This document shows positions 22,001 through 31,892 of a DNA stretch of 64,000 bases, piece after piece. Location of the stretch: positions 737,001 through 801,000 of the forward strand of contig CANJKZ010001036.1 in assembly GCA_947471745.1 (NCBI GenBank), written 5' to 3'. The first letter of the stretch is position 1. Each line of letters begins with the position of its first letter. Both the position numbers and the translations under genes were made by a program. The DNA comes from Closterium sp. Naga37s-1. Lineage: Eukaryota > Streptophyta > Zygnematophyceae > Desmidiales > Closteriaceae. The notes beneath the pieces are model-generated. The model was not told the origin of the DNA, did no database searches, and saw only the letters and a list, made by a program, of their open reading frames with translations.

Positions 22001-24622
22001 GGAGTGCGGTAGGGGAAGAGGCGGTAGTAGGGGACCGACTCGTCAAACGTGACGTCCTGGGAGGACAGAACACGGCGAGAGGTGGGGTGGTAAAACTGCC
22101 ACCCAGGCGCGTCAGGGGGGAACCCCAGGAAGACGCAAGGAGCAGCACGAGGGGATAGTTTGTCCGCAGACAGGTCGCGGACAAACGCCCGAGATCCCCA
22201 GACCCGGAACGCCGACGCATCGCCAACCTTCCCCGTCCACAGCAAGGCTGGGGAGGTCTCCGGCCTGGAGACCCTGGGGTGGAGGTTGATCTGATGCGCC
22301 GCGTACCTCACCGCAAACGGCCACAGAAAATGGGGGGCAGCCGCATGCATCATAGACGTACGAGCGACGTCCATGACCATGCCAATGCGGCGCTCAGCAA
22401 TCCCATTTTGCTGCGGTGAGTCCGGAAGCGTGAAGGTCTGACGGATGCCCCGTGCACGACAGTAGGCACGCAGAAGGCCAGAGGAGAACTCTCCGCCTCT
22501 GTCCGAGTGCAGACGCAGAACAGGAAAGTCCGAGCCGAAGCTCTGCCTGAGCTGGAGACGAGCTGCGCGGATCCAGTCGATCAGCACCTCAGTGACATCA
22601 CCCTTGCTGCGCAAGGGGAAGACTGTGGTGTAACGCGAGTAGTCGTCAACAACGAGCAGGAAGTAGCGCTCGTGACCCTGTCCACGGACGCGGGCTGGGC
22701 CCCACACGTCCATGTGAAGTGTCTGCAACGGGGCCTCTGTCGAAGGAAACTGGGAGGAGTGAGGGGCAGCACGCTGGCGCCCCTCGACACAGGGGACACA
22801 GGCAGGGCCAGGGCCCTGAGGAAGGGGAGGGAGGGACCGGGGGAGACCGGACACAAGAAGACGGGAGGCCATACCTCTGAGCCGAAGCAGAGAGGGGTGG
22901 CCAAGGCGGTGGTGCCAGAGGAGAGTCTCGTGAGACAGGAGACGACACGAACAGGGGGCAGACTCAGGACCAGACCTGGACGCTGCAGCAAACACCTGAC
23001 CCGACGTAACTACCCTACCAGACTCAGCAACTGGAGGAGACGCAGTGGTCAGAGTGTACAGGCTCGACCCCGGCTGACGGGTGAACGTAGCCAGGTGTCG
23101 GCCTGTGCCAGCCTCTGTACAGTGGGTCACTCGCTGACGTGCAGGAGTGAACTGGTGGACACCCGCATCCTGTAGGTCAGCACCACTCACCAGGTTCGTC
23201 GAGAACGAGGGGAGGTAGAGACCAGACAGGGTGCCAGAGGGAGCCGCCGGACACGGGAGGACTGTGGAGAAACGAGACAGGACCGGACCCCCAGAGGGGT
23301 CAGCCAGAGACACCGCAACCGGCCGACTAAGCGGCGTGAGTGTGGTGCGGTCCCGAAAGAAGGAGCGAGACGCCCCAGAGTCAAGAGTGAAGGTGAGGGA
23401 GGCCGAAGCCGACGCGGTACCTGAGAGAGCAGACTCACCAGTACCTGAGGACGCAGACACACCAGCACCTAGAGCAGCAGCGTCGTAAGCACCTAGGGCA
23501 GCAGCCTCACCAGTACCTAGAGCAGCAGTCTCAATGCCCGGATCGGGCTGGAAACACCGGTAACAGTCACCCTCATCACTAATAGACACAGCATACATGG
23601 CAGAGAGAATAGCATCAAAGTCCAGATCAAAGATGGCAACCCCCGCCCTAGACAGCTCGTCCCAGCGAGGGATCTCGGAGGCCTCCGGGAACTGGTGACG
23701 CCATGCGTCCGTCAGGCGGCCAAAGCAGCGCGGAGTGGGGTGCGCACCCCCACACTGCTCACCCGCACGGTCGCCGGTGCGCAGGACGTAGGTACACGGA
23801 CCAAAACCCCCACCCCGCTGGCGTGCAGTGTACCACTCACGGAGCTGCTGAGGGGACAGGGTCGCACGACCACGCTGCTGCTGCTGGCGCGAGCCACCAC
23901 CGGAGCCACTCCTCTGCAAAGACCCGCGACCAGCTCCACCGCCACCCCCACCGCCTCCACCGCCTCCGCTGCCTCCACTGCCGCCGCCGCCTCCACCGCC
24001 TCCTCTACCGCCGCCTCCTCCGCCACCTCCGCTACCACCGCCACCGCCGCCGCGGCCTCCGCCTCCACTGCCGCCACCGAACCCCCCACCCCCACCTCCA
24101 CCTCCACCGCTACCCCCACTCCCCCCACTGCCTCCACCTCCACCTCCACCGCCCGCTCCTCCAGCTCCCTTGCCCCCCTTGCCCTTGCCAGGGCGGCGTC
24201 TCCCGCTAGGGGCAGACGCCGCACCGACCGACTCAAGACCAAGGAGGTCGGCCGAAGCAGCAGAGGCAACAGAGGGCAGCAGGGGGGAGGGAGAACACCC
24301 CTCAAAGATGGGGGTGCGCGGGTCACCTCGAGAGGCTCCTACAGCGACTATGCTCTTTTCTATCGCGAGGAGGGCCTTCTCGAGGAGGTCTACAGTGAGT
24401 GTGGTGGGACAGACTGAGAGAAAGTGGTCCCTGACTACTCGAAGGGAGTCAGGGAGGCGAGTGACTAGGAAGTACAGAGTGATGTACATGGGGGGGGGGT
24501 TCGCGGTGCAGAAGTCAGCAGGAAGTGCAGCGCGGTAGCGAGTGTCACTAGTGCGGAGGTGCGTAATGAGGTCAGCAACGGTGGGAAAAGAAGCAAGGTC
24601 AGGGAAGAGGTACGGCAGCATG
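19012..24622 (-). pseudogene. Copy 2 of composite element C: Gag (from the middle) to RNase H
   Basis: Open without stops. It enters at MLPYLFPDLASF, the middle of Gag, so the start codon and about the first 115 residues of Gag are missing. Next come a Gly-rich linker (about 24170-23930), the CCHC-like knuckle, protease with LDSGAS (about 23380), the H-H-C-C and D-D-E integrase, long (GGAEP) repeats (about 21870-21600), RT with YVDD (about 19990) and RNase H to TADVFTKAL and the stop at 19012. All catalytic motifs are present. One change is visible in RT (FSTTFLQG for FSTAFLQG). It is readable only as a continuation of copy 1. Confidence 0.88.
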
Positions 24623-24630
24623 TGTCTCCC
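24615..24630 (-). other. Deletion junction between the two fused copies in C
   Basis: To the left the sequence matches Gag (GGTACGGCAGCATG). To the right it matches the RT/RNase H region (TGTCTCCCAGGAGCAAC). Only TG (24621-24622) can be assigned to both sides, so the join has 2 bp of microhomology. The frame is kept, giving APGRH followed by MLPYLFPDL. Confidence 0.85.
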
Positions 24631-27600
24631 AGGAGCAACATAGCGTGCAAGAATGCTAAGAGGGTATGCAAGGTCAGGTCGTGTGCAGGTCATCAGGTAC
24701 ATGAGGCAGCCAACAAGCTCTGGGTACGGGCCACTCGACTCTACGGACTCATCCGAAGGCAGAGCTGAGAGCGAGTGGCGAGTAGACAGAGGAGTGGCCT
24801 GAGGCGAGGAGTACGTGAAGCCGAAGCGCTGAAGGACCTGCTGCACCATGTGTGACTGAGTCAAGGTAATGGTGCGGCGTGCTCTGTCCCGAGTGATCTG
24901 CAAGCCAAGGTAGCTGCGCAGTTCACCCAGGTCTGTGCACGTGTGTCTCTTCTGCAGCTCGGACTTCACGTAGGCTAGTCCAGCAGTGTCAGCTGTGGCA
25001 AAGACCAAGTCGTCGACGTACACGAGGATGTAGAACGGCGGCAAAGAAGTGTCGGTGCGCAGAAACAACGACGGGTCAGCAGTAGAGGGAGCAAACCCAA
25101 GAGCCGCAAGCGTAGTCCTCAGTGTGTCGTGCCACTCACGCGGTGCCTGGCGGAGACCGTAGACTGGCCGTCGGAGGCTCCACTGGGTGCCAGGAGGGAA
25201 AGTCCCAGTGAAGCCAGGTGGACGGCGCAGCCAGATCTCCTCGTGCAGGCTACCCTGCAAGAAAGCAGTGCTGAAGTCAAGAGAGTGGAGCTCGTAGTCG
25301 CGCTGAGCGGCTATGTGCAGCAGCACCCGAAGAGTGGTCATCTTCGGGGTGGGAGAGAAGGTCTGAAAGTAGTCAACTCCCTGCCGCTGACTGAAGCCAC
25401 GAGCGACGTACCGCGCCTTGAAGACAGGTGGAGAGCCCGGCGGCCGCTTCACCCTGAAGATCCACATGCCACTGACGATGTTCGCCCCAGGAGGGGGCAC
25501 CGCGTCAACGTAGGTGCCTGTGGACTTCCAGGACGCCATCTCTGCATCCATAGCTGCCTGCCACTGAGAGGAGTAGGGACCCTCTACGGCCTCCGCGTAA
25601 GAGCGCGGAGTCGGGATGTCTAGTGCATCCGGGTCTCCCTCAGGGGCAAGTAGTACGGACGCGAGATGAGGTGAAGCAGCAGCCAGACACTGGAACTCCT
25701 CCTGCCTGTCCTCAAGGACGTCCGTGCCAAGAGCACACTCACCCCCGACGGACGGAGGACAGACAGACGCAGACTCAGCAACAAGACCGGCAGCGTAGTC
25801 TAGACGACAGCGAGCAGCAAAGTCGACGAGCTCAGCAACAAGCGCAGACGCAGCAGTGGACTCAAAAGAGGGGTCAGTGACGACAGTAGCAAGGAGACGT
25901 GTGACAGTAGGACTAGCAGCACGAAGAGAGTCGGACTCTGGGTCGGTAAGTGCAGGAAGGGAGGACTCAGGAGGAGAAGGCAAAGGGGCACGCAGAGGAG
26001 CAGTGGACGGACGCAAAGACATCCGGTGCGTGCCAGGGACAGGAGGAGGACGCTGACGCGAACCGCGACCACTAGCGCGAGCAGCACGAACAGGCGACGC
26101 AGGACGAGACGCAGGCTCACGACGCTCAGTAAGACCTCCAGTGGGACCAGTGTAAGGAGAGGGAGCAGGAAGTGGGGAGGCGGGCTCTAACTGGGACTGT
26201 GACGGAACAGGCGGTGGACACGCTGCAGGAGGAGAAAGACCAAGAACCTGCTGTAGGAGTGGAACGAAGTACGGCCGAGGCCGCGCGGCGACTCCAGACA
26301 CAGCAGGGACAGCACCCTCAGCAGCAGCACCAGCGCCAACAGCACCTCCAGCGGCAGGACCTCCAGCAGCACCAGCAGCACCCGCAGCAGGACCACCGCC
26401 AGGAAGGACAGCAGCAGTCTCAGCACCAACACCCGCAGCAGCTCCAGCTCCAGGCGGACCCGAGGGCCCAGCAGCTCCGGGACCAGCGGCACAAGTACCC
26501 TCAGCAGCCGAAGGAGCTCCAGCTCCAGCAGTACGTCTCCAGCGGCGAGCAAACCACTCGCGCAGCTCCTGTGGAGAGAGGGGCTCCCGCCGAGGCGAAG
26601 CACCCGGAGAACCGCCAGGTCCCGCACCGCCAGACGCCACAAGGGGAGGTCCAGTGGCCGCAGGCTCCGCAGCTCCAGGCTCAGCAGCTCCAGACGCAGC
26701 ACCCCCTGGCTCAGCACCCCCAGTCGCAGCACCCCCAGGCTCAGCACCCCCAGACTCCGCACCCCCAGGCTCAGCACCCCCAGTCGCAGTACCCCCAGGC
26801 TCAGCACCCCTAGACTCAGCACCCCCAGGCTCAGCACCCCCAGGCTCAGCACCCACGCGCGTAGCACCCCCAGAGTCAGCACCCCCAGGCTCAGCACCCG
26901 CAGCAGGACCAGAGTCACCAGCAACCTCGACCGGCTCGACTGCGTCTACCTGGGACACACCTGAAGGGGCAGGACCCTGAGGGGGAAGGGGGTCTACCGG
27001 GGGGGGGACCTGGCACAAGGAAGTGCGGTGGCGGGGGAAGGGAAGGAGTGCGGTAGGGGAAGAGGCGGTAGAAGGGGACTGACTCGTCGAACGTGACGTC
27101 CTGGGAGGACAGAACACGACGAGAGGAGGGGTGGTAGAACTGCCACCCTGGGGCGTCAGGGGGGAAGCCGAGGAAGACACAGGGAGCAGCACGAGGGGAC
27201 AGCTTGTCCGCAGACAAGTCGCGGACAAACGCCCGAGATCCCCAGACACGGAACGCAGACGCATCGCCGACCTTCCCCGTCCACAGCAGAGCTGGGGAGG
27301 TCTCCGGCCGGGAGACCCTGGGGTGAAGGTTGATCTGATGCGCCGCGTACCGAACCGCAAACGGCCACAGAAAATGGGGGGCAGCCGCATGCATCATGGA
27401 CGTACGAGCGACGTCCATGACCATGCCAATGCGGCGCTCAGCAATCCCATTTTGCTGTGGAGAGTCCGGAAGCGTAAAGGTCTGGCGGATGCCTCGTGCA
27501 CGACAGTAGGCTCGCAGAAGGCCAGAGGAGAACTCTCCACCTCGGTCAGAGTGCAGACGCAGAACAGGAAAGTCCGAGCCGAAGCTCCTCCTGAGCTGGA

Positions 27601-29959
27601 GACGAGCTGCGCGGATCCAGTCGATCAACACCTCAGTGACATCACCCTTGCTGCGCAAGGGGAAGACTGTGGTGTAACGCGAGTAGTCGTCAACCACCAG
27701 CAGGAAGTAGCGCTCGTGACCCTGCCCACGGACGCGGGCCGGGCCCCACACGTCCATGTGAAGCGTCTGCAGAGGAGCCTCTGTCGGGGGAAACTGGGAG
27801 GAGTGAGGGGCAGCCCGGAGCCGCCCCTCGACACAGGGGACACAGGAAGGTCCGGGTCCCGAAGGAAGGGGAGGGAGAGACCGGGGAAGACCAGAGACAA
27901 GGACATGGGAAGCCATGCCCCGAAGACGAGGCAAGGAGGGGTGGCCAAGACGGTGGTGCCACAGGAGAGTCTCCTGAGACAGGCGGCGACACGAGCAGGG
28001 GGCAGACTCAGGACCAGACCTGGACGCAGCAGCAAACACCTGACCCGACGCAGCTACCTGGCCAGACGCAGGGACAGGAGGAGACTCAGTGGTCAGGGTG
28101 TAGAGACTCGACCCCGGCCGACGCGAAAACGTGGCCAGGTGTCGGCCTGTGCGGGCGTTCGAGCAGTGGGTCACCCGCTGACTCGCAAGAGTAAACTGGT
28201 GAACCCCCGCATCCTGCAGGTCAGCACCACTCACCAAGTTCGTCGAGAACGAGGGGAGGTACAGACCAGACAAGGTGCCCGAGGGGGCAGCCGGACACGG
28301 GAGGACAGTGGAGAAGTGAGAGAGGACAGGACCCCCAGAGGGGTCAGCCAGGGAGACTGCAACCGGCCGGCCAAGCGGCGTGAGTGTGGTGCGGTCTCGA
28401 AAGAAGGAGCGAGAAGCCCCTGAGTCAAGCGTGAAGGTGAGGGAGGCCGAAGCCGACGCAGTACCTGAGAGCGCAGCCTCACCAGTACCTGAGAGTGCAG
28501 ACGCACTGGCACCTAGAGCAGCAGCCGCAGAAGTACCTAGCGCAGCAGTACCAATGCCCGGGTCGGGCGGGAAACACCGGTAACAGTCACCCTCCTCACT
28601 AATAGTCACAGCATACATGGCAGCAAGGATAGCATCAAAGTCAAGATCAAAGATAGCTACGCCAGCCCTAGACAGCTCTCCCCAACGGGGAATCTCACTA
28701 GCCTCGGGGAACTGCTGACGCCAAGCGTCCGTCAGGCGGCCAAAGCAGCGCTGGGTGGGGTGGGCACCCCCACACTGCTCACCCGCGCGGTCGCCGGAAC
28801 GAAGGACGTAGGTGCACGGACCAAAACCCCCACCCCGCTGACGCTGCGTGTACCACTCACGGAGCTGCTGGGGCGGGGGGATGTCCCGCGAACGCTGCTG
28901 CTGCTGCTGCTGCTGCTGCTGACGCTGGCCACCACCAGAGCCGCTACGCTGCGGGGCACCACCCCGACCAGCTCCACCCCCTCCGCCACCGCCGCCTCCA
29001 CCTCCACCACCACCGCTGCCTCCGCTCCCACCGCTGCCGCCACCACCGCCTCCTCCTCCACTGCTGCCACCGCCACCACCGCCCCCGCCACCACTCCCAC
29101 CGCCACCCCCACTCCCTCCGCCGCCTCCACCGCCACCTCCACCGCCCCCGCCAGTTCCACCCGCGCCCTTGCCCCCCTTGCCCCTGCCAGGGCGGCGTCT
29201 CCCGCTAGGGGCAGACGCCGCGCAGACCGACTCAAGACCAAGCAGGTCGGCAGCAGCAGCAGAGGCAACAGAGGGCAGCAGGGGGGAAGGAGAACACCCC
29301 TCAAAGATGGGGGTGCGAGGGTCACCACGAGAGGCTCCTACAGCGACGATGCTCTTCTCCGCCGCCAGGAGGGACTTCTCGAGGAGGTCGACAGTGAGAG
29401 TGGTGGGACAGACTGAGAGGAAGTGGTCCCTGACTACGTGAAGGGAGTCAGGGAGGCGTGTGACTATGTAATAGAGAGTGATGTACATGGGGGGGGGGTA
29501 CTTGGCGCAGAACTCAGCAGGAAGGGCGGCGCGGTAGCGAGTGTCACTAGTGCGGAGGTGCGTAATGAGATCAGCGACAGTGGGAAAGGCAGCAAGGTCA
29601 GGAAAGAGGTACGGTAGCATGAGGCGGCTCAGGGCAGCAGTGGCAGGGGAAGAGTAGCGCGCAACTACAGCGTCGTACAAGGTCTGAGCACTCTTGTACT
29701 GACTAAAGTGCGCGCGCTCAGTGGTAGGCAGGTGGCGACGCACAGCAAGACGTGCAGCAGCATCGCGGGTGGCCCACTGGGAGCGAACAGTGAGGTCAGC
29801 ATCAGCAGCAGGGGCAGGAGAGGCGCCAGAGGTGAGGTCAAAGAGGGAAAGACCGTCCGCCCTATCGCACTGTAAGAACAGCTGCAGGTCGTCGACCCAG
29901 ACCTCAAAGTCAATGGCTCGACCCTCAGCGTCAAAAGCGAGGACACTAGGGGTAGCCAT
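24623..29959 (-). pseudogene. Copy 1 of composite element C: gag-pol to the RT/RNase H border
   Basis: The start at 29959 (MATPSVLAF) matches element D almost residue for residue through Gag, the Gly-rich linker, the knuckle, protease and integrase. A run of nine G on the plus strand (about 26999-27007) replaces seven pyrimidines plus T in D and shifts the frame by one. The integrase frame therefore ends near 26915, and the linker, RT and YVDD (about 25020) continue in the other frame. The copy ends at 24623 just before the RNase H core, where it is joined to copy 2. RNase H, the 3' end and the 3' LTR of copy 1 are gone. Confidence 0.9.
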
Positions 29960-30019
29960 GACGACGACAATGTAGTAGTGCAAACAGTAGGGGAAGGGCA
30001 CGCAGTAACAGTGGTGCTG

Positions 30020-30540
30020 TGCTCACCAGGCAGGGCAGGTCGGGCGGCTCGGCAGTAGGGCGGCCCGGCGGCTGGGCGGCTCGGCGGCTCGGCTGCTGGG
30101 CGGCTCGGCTCCCGGGCGGCTCGGCGGCAGGGCGGCTCGGCGGCAGGGCGGCTCGGCGGCTCGGCTCCCGGGCGGCTCGGCGGCAGGGTGAGGATAGGCG
30201 GCGGGGCCGGTGAGGATAGGCGGCGGGGCCGGTGGCGTAGGCGGCGGGGCCGCGAAGTGGGGCGGCGGGGCCGCGTAGGTGAGGGCGGCGGGGCCGCGAC
30301 GTGAGGGCGGCGGGGCCGCGACTTATGGGCGGCGGGGCCGCGTAGGTGAGGGCGGCGGGGCCGCGACGTGAGGGCGGCGGGGCCGCGACGTGAGGGCGGC
30401 GGGGCCGCGACTTAAGGGCGGCGGGGCCGCGTAGGTGAGGGCGGCGGGGCCGCGACGTGAGGGCGGCTGGGCCGCGACGTAAGGGCGGCGGGCTCGCGTA
30501 GGTAAGGGCGGCGCAACGGGCCGCTAGGGGCGACACGGAG
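30020..30540 (-). repeat. GC-rich tandem repeats in the leader of C copy 1
   Basis: Two arrays. One, at about 30240-30520, is of a GGCGGCGGGGCCGCGACGTGA type (unit near 22 bp). The other, at about 30040-30200, is of a GGCGGCTCGGCGGC type. Both lie between gag and the PBS. Unit types differ from those of A, B and E, and only the second resembles D. Confidence 0.8.
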
Positions 30541-30581
30541 GGTCGCTAAAAAAAAGGAAAGCGCGCCTCGGGGCGCGCTTC

Positions 30582-30719
30582 GGTGGGCCCTAGAAACAGT
30601 CCCTAGGAGGGGACCTGCTCTGATTCCATGTGGAAAGTAGAACGCGAATGAATGAACTATGAATGAAGTGAGTACATATAGGAAACCCTAATTGGGTTGT
30701 ACCCCCTATGGGATACCCC
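30582..30719 (-). repeat. PBS, leader box and first part of the 5' LTR of C copy 1
   Basis: The LTR part is 30629-30719. The PBS, read from 30628 on the minus strand, is TGGAATCAGAGCAGG. A GTCCC/GGGAC hairpin follows, and GGGCCCACC lies at 30590-30582. The LTR is broken at 30719 by element D, whose target duplication ACCCC occupies 30715-30719. The remainder of the LTR is at 38164-38206. Confidence 0.85.
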
Positions 30720-30855
30720 TGTCAGAACATATATATAGCTTATGCTGTTGTGTAGGCTATAGTGTGGTATCCCATAGGGGGTACAACCCAATTAGGGTTT
30801 CCCATATGTACTCACTTCATTCATAGTTCATCCATTTCTCGTTCTACTCTTCTCA
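30720..30855 (+). repeat. 5' LTR of element D (136 bp)
   Basis: Starts TGTCAGAACATATATATAGC and ends TACTCTTCTCA. The TATATATA run at about 30730-30737 is a candidate TATA box. The LTR is very short for a 7.4-kb copia element. Confidence 0.95.
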
Positions 30856-30901
30856 TGGTATCGAGCAGGTTCCCTCGTGGGAACTGTTCCTAGGGCCCAC
30901 C
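30856..30901 (+). other. PBS, hairpin and GGGCCCACC box of element D
   Basis: TGGTATCGAGCAGG begins at the first base after the LTR. GTTCCC (30869-30874), TCGT and GGGAAC (30879-30884) form a hairpin, and GGGCCCACC lies at 30893-30901. Spacing from PBS start to box is 37 bases, identical to element A. Confidence 0.8.
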
Positions 30902-30959
30902 GTTTTTTTTTTTTCCTGCCCGGAGCGCACTCTGCCCCTACCCGAGTCGCGCTCCCCTC

Positions 30960-31800
30960 TCTCTTGGCCCCTAGTGGCCCCTTTAGCCGCCCGTCACGGC
31001 CCTTAGCCGCCCGCGCGCCGCCCGTCCCGGCCCCTTAGACGCCCGCGCGCCGCCCGTCCCGGCCCCTAGACGCCAGTGCGCCGCCCGGCCCGGCCCCTAG
31101 ACGCCCGCGCGCCGCCCGTCCCGGCCCCTAGACGCCCGCGCGCCGCCCGTCCCGGCCCCTAGACGTCCGCGCGCCGCCCGTCCCGGCCCCTCGACGCCCG
31201 TGAGCCGCCCGTCCCGGCCCCTAGACGCCCGCGCGCCGCCCGTCCCGGCCCCTAGACGCCCGCGCGCCGCCCGTCCCGGCCCCTCGACGCCCACGCGCCG
31301 CCCGTCCCGGCCCCTAGACGCCCGCGCGCCACCCGGACCGACCCCTAGACGCCCGCGCGCCGCCCGTCCCGGCCCCTCGACGCCCGCGCGCCGCCCGTCC
31401 CGGCCCCTCGACGCCCGCGCGCCGCCCGTCCCGGCCCCACGCCGCCCTACCTGCGGCCCACTCGCCGCCCTACCTGCGGCTCGCCCGCCGCCCTAACTGC
31501 GGCCTGCCCGCCGCCCCACTTGCGGCCCTACCGCCCCCCTACCTACGGCCCGACCGCCGCCCTACCTGCGGCCCAACCGCCGCCCTACCTGCGGGAGCCG
31601 CCTAGCAGCAGAACCGCCGGGAGCCGAGCCGCCCTGCCGCCGAGCCGCCCGGGAGCCGAGCCGCCCTGCCGCCGATTCGCCCGGGAGCCGAGCCGCCCTG
31701 CCGCCGAGCCGCCCGGGAGCCGAGCCGCCCTGCCGCCGAGCCGCCCGGGCGCCGAGCCGCACTGCCGCCGAGCCGCTGAGCAGCCGAGCCGCCCTACTGC
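30960..31800 (+). repeat. GC-rich tandem repeats in the leader of element D
   Basis: About 14 copies of a 31-bp unit (GACGCCCGCGCGCCGCCCG...) run from about 31010 to 31440. Next comes a CCGCCCTACCTGCGGCC array (31440-31590), then a GCCGAGCCGCCCGGGA-type array (31610-31790). The 31-bp period is not a multiple of three, and no frame is shared with other copies, so it is untranslated leader. Confidence 0.85.
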
Positions 31801-31892
31801 CGGGCCGCCCGACCTGCCCTGTCCGGTGAGCACAGCCCCACTGTCACTGCGTGCCCTTCCCCTACTGCTTGCACTGCTCGTCTGTCGTCGTC

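Noticed and set aside
19012..27390. A single 2,792-residue novel protein
   Set aside because: It is two fused copia polyproteins joined at 24622. Its first part (27390 to about 27000) is the wrong frame of the integrase of copy 1.
30856..30901. A tRNA gene or tRNA-derived SINE behind the LTR of D
   Set aside because: The resemblance is to the complement of a tRNA, begins exactly at the LTR end, and lacks internal promoter boxes in gene orientation. A primer-binding function explains it better.
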